A stretch of DNA of 64,000 nt from Glycine soja (lineage: Eukaryota > Streptophyta > Magnoliopsida > Fabales > Fabaceae): the NCBI RefSeq assembly GCF_004193775.1, contig NC_041002.1, positions 16,735,535-16,799,534 of the forward strand, given 5' to 3'. The first letter of the stretch is position 1; every line of letters starts with the position of its first letter. The notes below the pieces were generated by a model, which worked only from the letters and a program-made list of their open reading frames with translations, was not told the DNA's origin and ran no database searches. Shown piece after piece: positions 10,275-21,423 of the stretch. The position numbers were made by a program, and so were the translations under genes.

Positions 10275-12149
10275 ATGGGATCAAGTCAGGCGCCCTGGCT
10301 TAAAAAGAGGTTCTATCAAGTCAAGATCAAGAGCCTAGGAGTCACCAGTCTAAAAGAGTTAGGACAGTTGATGGGTCAACTCCAGCGAAAAGCCTTTCAC
10401 AAGGCCTATTGTAAGATATGGGACCTAACTATGGCAGAGGTCTCCACGGAGGCCATTTCCTCCCTCACCCAGTATTATGACCAGCCTTTGAGGTGCTTCA
10501 CCTTTGGGGACTTCTAGTTAACACCCACGGTAGAAGAGTTTGAAGAGATCTTGGGATGCCCTCTTGGAGGAAGGAAACCGTATCTTTTCTCAGGGTTCTA
10601 TCCCTCCTTGGCTAGAATTTCCAAAATAGTCAAAATCTCGGCACAGGAACTGGATCAGGGGAAGCAAGTCGAAAATGAGGTGGTTGGAGTACCAAGGAAA
10701 TGTTTGGAAGCAAAGGCGAGAACCTTGGCAAGTCAAGACGAATGGGCTCCGTTCATGGATGTCCTGGCACTCTTGATCTTCGGAGTGGTCCTCTTTCCAA
10801 ATATGGATGGGTTGGTTGACCTGGCAGCAATTGATGCTTTTCTCGCCTTTCACGACCGCAAGGAAAGCCCGGTTGTCATTATCTTAGCCGATCTATATGA
10901 CACATTCGACCGAAGATGTGAGAAGAATAGTGCAAGGATTGTTTGCTGTACCCCGGCCCTCTACGTATGGTTGGTCTCACACCTTTTCTGCCAAGAGGTG
11001 AGACACATTTGCCCACTAGAATGTCACCGCTCGTGCACTGAGAAGAAGGAGGCAAACTGGGACCGACTCTTAGCAAGCAAAGAAGGAGCGTCCGTCAATT
11101 GGTTCCTCGGATGGAAAGAACGAAGAACCAGGATTCTTGTCTCGTGCGGAGGATTTCCAAATGTTCCCTTGATGGGGACAAGGGGTTACATTAATTACAA
11201 TTCCGTCCTCGCCATAAGACAACTTGGCTACCCTATGAGAGGGGCACCATTAGAGGAAGGCCTCACACCTTTTATTGCGTGAGGTTTCAATAGCACCAAC
11301 GCGGGGGTGCTTCAGAGGGTTCGCAAGGCACGGGAAATGGTGCAAAAGAAGGACAAAAAACTTAGGGGAAGTAGCAACATGGTCGTCGGCAGTTACCATA
11401 AGTGGTTGAAAGCCTACGCACAAGGTCTGGATTGGCTCCCGAATTTGAGAGTCATTAAAGAGGTGGAGGTTGAAGCTCCAGAAGAAGGAGAAGAGGTACA
11501 AGCCTTCAGAATGGAGCTTGAGAAAGCCCAAGCGGTCAAGGAAAAGTTCAAGTCAGTAGCTGTTAGGATCCGAAAAGAGAACACCGAACTGAGAGACATC
11601 AACATAGCCACCACCAAGGCCTTGCAACAAGAGACCAAGAGGGCCCGCAAGGAAGAATACGGCCGGAACAAGTTCTAAGGGGCTCTGTGAGGCAGTAACA
11701 GCGAACTTAAGCTCCGAAGAGAGGAAAGGGACCAGTCGCGAGTAAATGGCATGATTATGAAAGATGAATTGAAGACTTGCCTAAGGTCGATGAGGAGTTT
11801 GTCTCAACGGTTATGCGAGACCGAAACAAACATGTTGGCCATCATCAGCAAGTACAAAGAAGAATTAGATTTGGCCACCGCCCACGAGCACAAAGTGGCG
11901 GACGAATACGCCCGAGTGTACACGGAAAAGGAGGCTAGGGGAAGGGTGATTGACTCATTACATCAAGAAACGACGATGTGGATGGACCGATTTGCTCTTA
12001 CTTTGAATGGGAGTCAAGATCTTCCCTGATTACTGGCAAAGGCCAAAGCAATGGCGGACGCATACTCCGCCCCCGAGGAAATCCACGGGCTCCTCAACTA
12101 TTGTCAGCATATGATAGACTTGATGTCCCATATAATTAGGAGCCGTTAG
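10275..12149 (+). pseudogene. Ogre ORF1 (extra ORF before gag), five internal stops
   Basis: One frame of 624 sense or stop positions runs from MGSSQAPW at 10275 to a TAG at 12147, with no frameshift. It is broken only by stops at 10515 (TAG), 11280 (TGA), 11676 (TAA), 11688 (TGA) and 12027 (TGA). Motifs include LTPTVEEFEEILGC, WAPFMDVLALLIFG.VLFPN, CCTPALYVWLVSHLF and NVPLMGTRGYINYN. These resemble the domain-of-unknown-function ORF placed before gag in Ogre elements (I recall DUF7745). The C-terminal third is charged, consistent with a coiled coil. A fragment of a related ORF1 at 28277-28640 has CGA at the site of the 11280 TGA, which supports decay by C-to-T change. The protein's function is unknown. 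Confidence 0.7.
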
Positions 12150-12371
12150 GGAGTTTGTATTGTCACTCAGATCTTGACTAGTTATAACTTTCTGATTAAA
12201 ATGAGTTTATCCCACAAGTTTACTCCAAAAACCAGTGTGAATCAAATGCTCCAACACTTAATCTCTAGCATGCATTCATTCCTTGTTATGTACTCCTCAC
12301 ATTTGGTCTCTTTAGGAAAGACGCCATAACTAAGCGCGCCCCGAGGCATACCTACCAGATCCAAGTCTAGG
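12150..12371 (+). other. ORF1-gag spacer
   Basis: About 220 bp without a coding frame. GGTCTCTTTAG|GAAAG at about 12315 looks like a splice acceptor roughly 57 bp before the gag ATG, so gag could be expressed from a separately spliced messenger. This is a weak inference. Confidence 0.3.
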
Positions 12372-14180
12372 ATGATGGGTGACCTAGAGGAAGTACAGGA
12401 ACAGATGAATGCCGACATGTCGGTTTCGAAAGAACAAATGGCTTCTATGATGGAAGCCATGCTGGGAATGAAACGACTAATGGAGAGTAATGCGGTCACC
12501 GCCGCCGCCACTAGCACGACTGCCGAGGCAGACCTGGCTCTCCCAACTGCGCACCATCCTGTTCCAAACATTGTGGGACGAGGGAGAAGCACATCGGGGC
12601 ATGTCAGCAGCCCCCATCTGGGGTACAATCGAGGTGCTTACCCCTACGATTTACCACCCAACTACACACCACAGGCCATGCATGAAGATGCGGGTCACAT
12701 TACTCCCCTCATCCTCGAAGGGTAGCCTCCTCGGCATCCTAACGGGGCCCACGAGGATGCTCGAGAGCGCGCTCAGGGAGACGTCAACTCCTACTCCCCG
12801 TTTCCCGCTAAGGGGCCTGTGCCCAACGCACTATCTCAACCCAACATCACGGGAGAGCCTCAAACCCACCCAACGCAGCCAATGCTTCTGTCCGTGGGAG
12901 GGCCGCCCCCGGCAGCGGAAGGAAAGGAAAAACTCGATCTCCTCGAAGAGAGATTAAGGGCCGCTGAAGGATTCAACGATTATCCTTTCGCAGACATGAC
13001 TGACCTGTGCCTGGTGCCGGACGTCGTCATCTCTCCGAAGTTCAAGGTACCTGACTTTGATAGGTACAAAGGGATGACATGTCCTAAAAATCACTTAAAA
13101 ATGTACTGTCGAAAGATGGGTGCATATTCCAGGGACAAGAAGTTATTAATGCACTTCTTTCAAGATAGTTTGGCTGGGGCAGCAGTCATCTGGTACACTA
13201 ACCTAGAAGATTCCCGCATCCGCACTTGGAAGGATCTGATTACGACCTTCCTTAGGCAGTATCAGTACAACTTTGACATGGCTCCCGACCGAACTCAGCT
13301 GCAAAACATGAGTAAATGAGAACACAAGTCTTTTAAAGAATACGCTCAGCGTTGGAGAGACCTAGCAGCACAAGTGGCCCCTCCCATGGTCGAGAGAGAA
13401 ATGGTTACTATGATAGTGGATACCTTGCCTGTATTCTACTATGAGAAATTAGTGGGCTACATGCCCTCTAGCTTCGTGGACTTGGTATTCGTCAGAGAAA
13501 GGATCGAGGTGGGTTTGAAGAGGGGAAAGTTCGATTACATCTCCCCCGTAGGAGGACTGGAACAGCAGGGGCAAAGAGGAAGGAGGGAGATGCTCATGTC
13601 ATCACTTCAACGCCTGTGTGGCCCAAGCCGCCGTAAACCTCCCATGATACCCATCAATATACACAACATCACCCGAGCTTCTTGGCTCGCGCCGGGGGCT
13701 CTTCCGACTCAGCGCCCGCCCAGCCAAGGGCGCCCGCTCCCCCACAGAGGGGGCCCCTCAGGCTTTGGCTCTAACCCAGCCTCGCCTGGCCAATAATGCC
13801 CACCTTGGCGCGGGCTCTAACACGGCGAGGAACTTTTCACCAAGGCAGGCTCAGGATTTCACCCCGATCCCAATGACGTACGGGGACCTCTTGCCATCTC
13901 TCATCGTCAACCAATTGGCCGTGGTGATTCCGGGAAGGATCTTCCAGTCTCTGTTCCCAAAGTGGTATAACCCTAGCGCAACCTGCGCATACCATGGGGG
14001 AACCCCGGGCCACTCGGTCAAACAGTGCATGGCCTTGAAGAACAAGGTCCAAAATTTGATAGAAGCCGGATGGTTGACGTTTCAAGAGGACGGGCCCAAC
14101 ATAAAGACAAACCCGCTTGCCAATCATGGAGGGGCAGCTGTTAATGCCATCGAGGTGAGTAGGTCGATAGGCCCAAACAT
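12372..14180 (+). pseudogene. gag: Ogre gag
   Basis: Starts at MMGDLEEVQEQM. A stop at about 12723 and a TGA at 13317 interrupt the frame, and at least one frameshift lies between about 13600 and 13765. The capsid-like part contains FKVPDFDRYKGMTCP, WYTNLE and TWKDLITTFLRQYQYN, typical of Ty3 gag. A single zinc knuckle, CAYHGGTPGHSVKQC, lies near 13978-14025. It uses His in place of the usual second Cys, as I recall for Ogre elements. It would package element RNA if intact. Proline-rich linkers flank the capsid region. It is continuous with the protease region downstream. Confidence 0.75.
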
Positions 14181-15754
14181 TTGAAGGACGTAATGACCTC
14201 TAGAAGGTTTAGCTACAAAGCCTTACAAAAGGCGGGCATGATTCCCCGTGGCGGGCACAAGAAGGATTCGTGTTTAATGCATCCGAGCGTGCTGCATAAC
14301 ATGGAAATGTGTTCGGCGGTAAGAAATCTATTACAACAAATGATAGACCAAGGCCGGCTTGAGGTCAGCAATGAGGGGAAGGAGGAACAACATATATGCA
14401 TGCAGTCGGCAGATAAGGAAGATCCTAAAAAGCCTAAACCCTTGGTAATACACTTCACCAGGGACACAGCTCCCCAAAGGCCCCAACACCCCTCGGTAGT
14501 ATCGAGCGTTAGACCTATTCCTTTCCCTTACAAGAATAGCCGCACAGTTCCTTGGAGGAACGCCCCTCTGGGCGGCAGGAAGGAAGAAGCTACCGACATC
14601 GGCTCACTATCGGCCAAAGTAACCAACATCACCGGTTTGAGCGGCATAACCCGTAGCGGTCGCGCATTCGCACTCCCCGGCCTGCCAACGTAGCCCACAG
14701 ACGCTAAAGGGAAAGCGAAGATGGCTGAAGGATAAAACATCAAGGCGATCCCCACACCGGACGAGGATGTTCCGATGGAGGAATTTGTCAAGGCAAAAGA
14801 GGGCTGTGACAAGAAAGAGGTATCACTCAAGGAGGCCAGCGAGTTCCTCTGCATTATCCAACAAAGCGAGTTCAAAGTCATTGAACAACTCAACAAGACC
14901 CCAGCTAGGGTCTTCCTTCTGGAGTTGCTCATGAGCTCTGAGCCTCACCGAGCTTTGTTGGTGAAGGTTTTGAATGAATCTCACGTAGCCCAAGACATCT
15001 CCATAGAAGGCTTTGAGGGGATTGTCAATAACATCACAACCAATAACTACCTTACCTTCGCTGAAGAGGAAATCCCCGCCGAGGGGAGAGGGCATAATAG
15101 GGCTTTACATATGTCGGTCAAATGCATGGAACACATTATGGCCAAAGTACTCATCGACAACGGCTCAAGCCTAAATGTGATGCCCAAGAGCATGTTGGAG
15201 AAGTTGTCGTTCAACGCCTCCCACCTGAGGCTGAGTTCCATGGTGGTCCGTGCCTTCAACGGCAGCCGCTGAGAGGTAAGGGGAGAGATCAACCTCTCAG
15301 TACAGATAGGGCCTCATACCTGCCGAGTTACATTCCAAGTGATGGATATCAATCCGGCCTACAGTTGTCTATTGGGGCGTCCATAGATCCACTCAGTGGG
15401 AGTCGTCCCCTCCACACTCCACCAAAAGCTAAAGTTTGTAGTGGAAGGACATTTGGTCATAGTATCAGGTGAGGAAGATGTCCTGGTAAGTTGTTCTTCC
15501 TCTATGTTGTATGTGGAAGCCGTGGAGGAGTCGTTGGAAATGGCTTTCCAATCCTTTGAGGTGGTAAGCAACGCCTCTGTAGATTCCCTCCCAAGGCAGC
15601 CTTGCCTGTCTGGTGCGGCAATTATGGTGGCCCGGGTGATGTTGGGGCACGGCTACGAGCCCGGAATGGGTTTGGGCAAGGACAACGGCGGCAAGGCCCG
15701 TAGTCAGGACAACAAGCCAGAGAAGTTCCACCGTGCCACATCAGTAGAAGCTTC
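14181..15754 (+). pseudogene. pro: Ogre protease region, exon before the intron
   Basis: This is in the same frame as gag before its frameshift. Stops occur at about 14691, at about 14733 and near 15270. The aspartic protease active site reads VLIDNGSSLNVMP at about residue 330 of this segment, followed by LLGRPWIH near 15365, the usual second hallmark of a retroviral-type protease. A Gly-rich MLGHGYEPGMGLGKDNGG segment near 15635 resembles a G-patch. The frame ends in TGA at 15756, but a GTGAGT donor at 15755 precedes that stop, so splicing would remove it. Confidence 0.7.
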
Positions 15755-16091
15755 GTGAGTGCAGGTTTAAGACACGAAGGACAAGTCACCGCGATATGCG
15801 ATGAGGACTCCCCGAGGAGGTCGAATTTGGTACAGCCATGCCCTCCCGGCTTCCAGCTAGGGAATTGGTAGGTGGAGGAATGCCCGGAGGTTTACACGAC
15901 AAGCATAATGTACCCTTTTTAGCTTCAAACCCTACAGTTGGGCCTAGACTTTAGGGTTTCCTTTTGTTAAGGCATTATGTCTTTTGTTCTTGAAAGTTAT
16001 AATATAAAGATCTTTCTTCATCTGTTCTTGTGCCTCCACCCATTCTCATTCATTTGCATGCTTATTTCCTTGTTACACTTAAACGATGCAG
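15755..16091 (+). other. Predicted intron between protease and RT
   Basis: 337 bp with GTGAGT at the 5' end and a T-rich tract followed by GATGCAG at the 3' end. Joining 15754 to 16092 makes a Ser codon across the junction and opens a frame containing ELERIIAQEDREMRPHQEE, which precedes RT in Ogre-type elements as I recall them. Ogre elements are known to carry an intron between protease and RT. Confidence 0.65.
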
Positions 16092-17317
16092 ATCCGACGA
16101 CGAGTCCCTCAAAGGTACTAATACCAGGGACCCGGCTGTCGATTTCGAGCAAGAAGCGAGTTAGACAAAGGATAAAGAAGACGAAGATGTAGGACTTCCC
16201 CTAGAGCTAGAGAGGATAATTGCTCAGGAGGATCGAGAGATGAGGCCGCATCAAGAAGAGACAGAGCTCGTAGACTTAGATGCCGGCAGTGAAAAGAAGG
16301 AAGTAAAAGTAGGCACTGGTATGACCCCCCCCCCCGCCCATCCTAGAGGAATTAGTGGCCCTGCTAAGGGACTACCAAGACGTCTTTGCCTGGTCGTACC
16401 AAGACATGCCTGGTTTAAGCCATGATATTGTGCAGCACAGGTTACCTTTGAACTCCGGTTATTCTCAGGTGAAACAAAAGCTAAGGAGAATGAAACCTGA
16501 AATGTCACTGAAGATCAAGGAGGAGGTGAAAAAGTAGTTCGACGACGTTGGTTTCTTAGCGGTAGCCCGATACCTTGAGTGGGTGGCCAACATTGTGCTG
16601 GTCCCTAAGAAGGATGGGAAGGTACGAATGTGTGTGGATTATCGGGACTTGAATCAAGCCAGTCCCAAAGACAATTTCCCTCTGCCGCACATTGATGTCC
16701 TCGTGGATAACACAACCAATTTCGCTTTGTTTTCTTTCATGGACGGTTTCTCAGGCTACAATCAAATAAAGATGGCGCTAGAGGATATGGAAAAGACCAC
16801 GTTCATCACCCTCTGGGGAATGCTCTGCTATAAGGTGATGTCCTTTGGGCTCAAGAACGCCAGGGCAACCTATCAACGGGCTATGGTGGCTTTGTTCCAT
16901 GACATGATGCCCCTAGAAATCAAAGTCTACGTAGACGACATGATCGCCAAGTCAAAAACTGAGGAGGAACACCTCGTCAACTTGCGGAGGTTGTTCGAGA
17001 GGCTTAGGAAGTATCAATTGAGGTTGAACCCCGCTAAGTGCACCTTCGGGGTCAAGTCGGGAAAATTTCTGGGTTTCATCATAAGTCAGAAAAGAATAGA
17101 GGTGGACCCTGAAAAGGTAAAAGCCATCCTCGAGATGCCAAAACTGCGTACCGAGAAGCAGGTCTGAGGACTCCTGGGGTGTTTAAACTGCATTTGCAGA
17201 TTCATATCACAGCTCATAACTACCTGTGAGCTGCTTTTCAAAATTTTACGCAAGAACCAGTCCATCCACTGGGACGAGGACTGTCAAGAGGCGTTTGGAA
17301 AAATCAAACAGCGCCTC
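16092..17317 (+). pseudogene. Ogre reverse transcriptase
   Basis: After the intron the frame runs through MRPHQEETELVDL. It then hits a run of 11 C residues (16325-16335), after which the RT frame is shifted by one. RT motifs follow: VPKKDGKVRMCVDYRDLN near 16600, FMDGFSGYNQI near 16735, and the catalytic KVYVDDMIAKSK near 16925 (YVDD kept). Stops occur near 16535 and at 17165, the latter most simply a CGA-to-TGA change. Catalytic residues are present but the frame cannot be read through. Confidence 0.8.
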
Positions 17318-18168
17318 ATGAACCCTCCAGTACTTATGCCACCGGTGCCCGGGAGACCTCTCATCTTATACATGACAATTTTGGACGAGTCAATGGGGTG
17401 CATGTTAGGGCAGCATGACGAGTCCAAAAAAAGAGAGCGAGTCGTCTACTACTTAAGTAAGAAGTTCACGGCTTGTGAGAGGAACTACTCCCTGCTGGAA
17501 AGGACATGTTGCACTTTGGTATGGGCGTCCTACCATCTAAGACAGTACATGCTGAGCCATACCACCTGGCTGGTATCCAAGATGGACCCAGTCAAGTACA
17601 TCTTTGAGAAGCCCGCTCTCACGGGGTGGATCGCTCGGTGGCAGGTTTTGCTATCTGAGTTCGACATAGTCTACATCACCCAAAAGGCGATAAAGGGGAG
17701 CGCCTTGGCGGACTATTTGGCTCAGCAGCCTCTCAATGATTATCAACCCATGCATCCTGAGTTCGCTGATGAGGACATCATGGCCTTATTAGAGGAGAAG
17801 CTGGACAAGGACAGGGACAAGTGGACCGTGTGGTTCGATGGAGCGTCTAACATTCTGGGCCATGGCATTGGGGCGGCATTGGTCTCTCCAGAAAATCAAT
17901 GCATACCTTTCATGGCCAGGCTTGGTTTCGACTGCACCAATAACATGGCTGAATACGAAGCATGCGCCCTGGGCGTCCAGGCAGCAATTAACTTCAACGT
18001 CAAGCTACTCAAGGTATACGAAGACTCGGCGCTGGTGATTCACCAGCTGAGAGGAGAATGGGAAACTAGGGATCACAAGCTAATACCCTACCAGACTTAT
18101 ACCAAGGAGTTGGCTGAGTTCTTTGATGAGATCTCCTTCCATCATGTTCCCCAAGAGGAAAATTAAAT
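17318..18168 (+). pseudogene. Ogre RNase H plus archaeal-type RNase H
   Basis: A 282-residue open stretch in the RT frame. The first half is the Ty3 RNase H (ILDESMGCMLGQHDES, VYYLSKKFTACERNYS, DIVYITQKAIKGSALADYLA). The second half, from about residue 168, is a separate RNase H of archaeal/plant type: WTVWFDGASNILGHGIGAAL, NNMAEYEACALG and YEDSALVIHQL, keeping the D, E and D positions. The tandem is diagnostic of the Tat lineage. It ends with TAA after PQEEN, probably CAA to TAA. Confidence 0.8.
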
Positions 18169-19488
18169 GGTCGATGTGCTTGCCACTTTAGTGTCCATGT
18201 TCTAGCTGACGCCGCACGAAGACCTTCCATACATTGAGTTTAGGTGTCGCGGCAGGCCCGCACATTGCGATTTCGACATCAAGAGATACGTTGAAAGCAA
18301 AGAGTACCCACCGGAGGCTTCCGACAACGACAAGAGGATGTTAAGGAGATTGGCGGCCAGTTTCTTCTTAAGCGGAAACATACTATACAAGAGAAACCAT
18401 GACATGGTTTTGGTCCGATGCGTGAACGCTAAGAAAGCTGAGCGCATGCTGGGGGAGGTCCATGAGGGCTCTTTTGGTACGCATGCTAACAGGCACGCCA
18501 TGGCTAGGAAGATCCTGAGGGCGAGCTATTATTGGCTCACCATGGAGAGCGACTGTTGCCTCCATGTAAGGAAGTGTCACAAATGCTAGACGTTTGCAGA
18601 TAATGTCAATGCTCCGCGCCGTGGCCCATTTCCATGTGGGGAAAAGATGTGATCGGGGCCATAGAGCCCAAAGTTGTGAACGAACATCATTTCATCTTGG
18701 TGGCGATCGATTACTTCACCAAGTGGGTCAAAGCGGCCTCATACGCTAGCGTCATGTGGAGTGTGGTGGTCAGATTCATCAAGAGGGAGATAATCTGCCG
18801 GTATGGTTTGCCAAGGAAGATTATCACAGACAACAGCACCAATATGAATAATAAAATGATGGGGGAAATGTGCGAGGAATTTAAGATCCTATACCATAAT
18901 TCCACACCCTACAGACCCAAGATGAATGGAGCGGTGGAGGCAGCCAACAAGAATATCAAGAAGATTATTCAGAAGATGACCGTGTCATACAAGGACTGGC
19001 ATGAGATGCTCCCTTTCACGCTACATGGTTACCGAACCTCGATGCGCACTTCAATCGGGGCAACGCCATTTTCGTTGGTGTACAAAATGGAGGCCGTGCT
19101 ACCATTTGAGGTGGAAATCCTGTCATTAAGAATCTTGGCGGAGTCCAGATTAAAGGAGACGGAGTGGGCCCAAGCACGTTTCGATCAGCTCAATATCATA
19201 AAAGGCAAGCATCTGGCCGCTATGAGCCATGGGCATTTGTACCAGAGACGGATGAAGAATGCTTTCGACAAAAATATGCGCTCGTGCAGGTTCAGCGAAG
19301 GGGACCTGGTACTAAAGAAAGTCTCCCAAGTCCTAAGAGACAATAGGGGGAAGTGGGCCTCGAACTACGAAGGGCCCTTCGTTGTAAAAAAGGCTTTCTT
19401 CAGGGGGGCCCCTTGTGCTCACCAACATGGATGACGAGGAACTACCTTCGCCCGCAAATGCCGACGTTGTCAAGTGATACTATGCTTG
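18169..19488 (+). pseudogene. Ogre integrase
   Basis: Stops at about 18204 and 18587 and a frameshift between 18590 and 18634 separate two parts. The first carries the HHCC zinc-binding region (GTHANRH ... CLHVRKCHKC). The second, 18634-19434, carries the catalytic core: D in VAIDYFTKW, D in IITDNST and E in GAVEAANKNIKK, with normal spacing. The sequence between them is shortened at NVNAPRRGPFP, suggesting a small deletion. The C-terminal end, LTNMDDEELPSPANAD, is in another frame after a G-run near 19404. The polyprotein ends at 19488. Confidence 0.8.
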
Positions 19489-19958
19489 AGACTTGGGGCA
19501 ATTAAGGAAGTCGCTGCATGTTTTATTTTTGTGGTTTCCCCCAGGGATTCCTATCCTCTGTAAATTTTCGTCGCAATCATTTTAAAGAACGCGGGCTTGA
19601 TGATTCGTCATTCCGATCCTCGCTTTGTGCCTTAAAAGATGCATATTCTTTTAATGAACCGAGGTAAGTGGTAGCGTAGCCATGTTTCACTGCGTAATGC
19701 CATTTCCCACTCAACTGATGCTCAGGGACAGGTACGAGCAGACACTAGGTCTGTGATCAGCAGATCATCATCCTGCGACCGGCTCCACACGTTAAGGAGG
19801 CCCTACTGGGAGACAACCTAGTATCCTTTAAAACTTCTGTCTTTTATTTCTCTAAAGTAATGATCGAATATGCCTAACTTATCCTATGGACTTTGAGTAA
19901 ACGAGCACTGACCCATAGAGAGACATGTAATTTCTTCTAAAAAAAATGCACAGGGTTA
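19489..19958 (+). other. Post-integrase spacer
   Basis: Non-coding. The block CAGTATCCTTTAAA near 19810 and the sequence after it match 61500-61660, ahead of the second copy of the accessory unit. Confidence 0.5.
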
Positions 19959-20158
19959 GCTCGCCTGGGCGAGCACTCCCCTGCACGAATTAGTTTAAAA
20001 ATAAAGGAGGGGGGGGGGTGAGTTTCTTCACCCAAAATTTCTCCCCTTCACTCAAGAATGCCATCACCCATGGGATTGGCCATCCTTCACTCCTTGGTCA
20101 CCATTCTTTTGTGTTTCCATACCCGTTGTGCATTGTTGATCATCCCCAACAAGTAAGT
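19959..20158 (+). promoter_or_regulatory. Internal promoter, leader exon and splice donor
   Basis: GCTCGCCTGGGCGAGC at 19959-19974 is followed 20 bp later by TTTAAAAATAAAGG, then a leader ending CCCAACAA|GTAAGT at 20153. The same order, palindrome, TATA-like site and GTAAGT, occurs at 61667-61864 and resembles the LTR promoter. I infer a second transcription unit inside the element. Confidence 0.5.
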
Positions 20159-21423
20159 ACCTCATTCTTGGTCTCTCTTGCTTTCCATTGATGCTTTTGG
20201 TGCTTTAAGTTGCATGTTTTGGTCAAAAAGAAAAAAAATGCGAGCAAAGTTATCCTTGAATTGTTGCTCGTTTTTGTTGAGTTAAAGGGCTGTAGGCAAT
20301 GGCCTTAGGCCTAAGTTGTATTCTGAAAGGATTGGGAATGCCACATTGCCCCTATTCCCTAGCTATTTATGCCTGAACATGCGCCCTCCAAGTGTTCGGT
20401 GAAATGCCCCAATGGCATTGGCACATGATTTTGAGAGGAGTGACTCGTGGAACAAGAGGGTGTGAGTGTGTTTGCCATTTTTGAGCATGTGGGCAGCTCC
20501 ATGAGGGTTAGCTTGATTGCCTTGTATATACCTTAGGCCTAGGGACCAAAGTTTGTTTTTGGGTACAAGAGAACGCAAAAGTGGGCACTAGGTGTAGCTT
20601 ACCTTCGGGCCAAAGCGGTCAGCCTGGAGTAGCACTATGATGCTGGCCTTGTGCCCCGGTTTTGAAAAAACATTGCTCGTCATGCACTTGTATGCGTAGG
20701 ATAGGTGACAAAATACCTCAAATACCTTAGGTACCGAAATACCCCAATTAATTTAGGTAGCCAAATGCTTTTGTTAGTTAATTTAGTTATCAAAATGCCG
20801 TTGTTAATTTCTTAATTTAGTTATCAAAATACATTTGTTAATGGTGTAGGTAGCAAAAATACTTTCATTGGAAATACTTGAATGTATATAAGTACACAAA
20901 ATGCCTCGTTGATTTGATTAATGTAGGTAACGAAATGCCTTGGTCAATCGCGTGGGTAGCAAAGATATTTCTTTTGATTATATATATATATTGCATGTTA
21001 GGTAGCAAGAAGGCCTCATAGGAGTATATATTGCGTGGTAGGTAGCCAAAATACTTTTTGATTGAATTGACACGGGCGACAAAGATACTTTGTTAATTAA
21101 ATTTAAGTGCCTTACAAGATATGCAATCTTTTGGGTGGCCAAAATACTGTGAGATGCATGTATGTGATCTTAAGGTAGCCAAAATACTGTGAAATGCATG
21201 TATATGATCTTAAGGTAACCAAAATGCTGTGAAATGCATGTATGTGATCTTAAGGTAGCCAAAATACTTTGAAAATGCATGTGCTTTGAATATATGGGAG
21301 TTTGCCCAAATTCACATTGAGGTTTGCATTTCGAAAGGAGTGGTACACCCCTGATGTTTGGTCTTGCCTATAAGATGGCAATTTTGGGTAAGCTGACTTC
21401 CTGAATTTTTTCCTCAACCGGAG
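20153..21423 (+). repeat. Predicted accessory-unit intron with GGTAGC-type repeats
   Basis: AT-rich DNA with many diverged copies of GGTAGCCAAAATAC between 20700 and 21290. Four are regular 40-bp units starting at 21134, 21174, 21214 and 21254. The 3' end, TTTTTTCCTCAACCG|GAG, looks like a splice acceptor whose CAG has become CCG. The second copy of this unit at 63053 still has CACAG. Confidence 0.5.
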
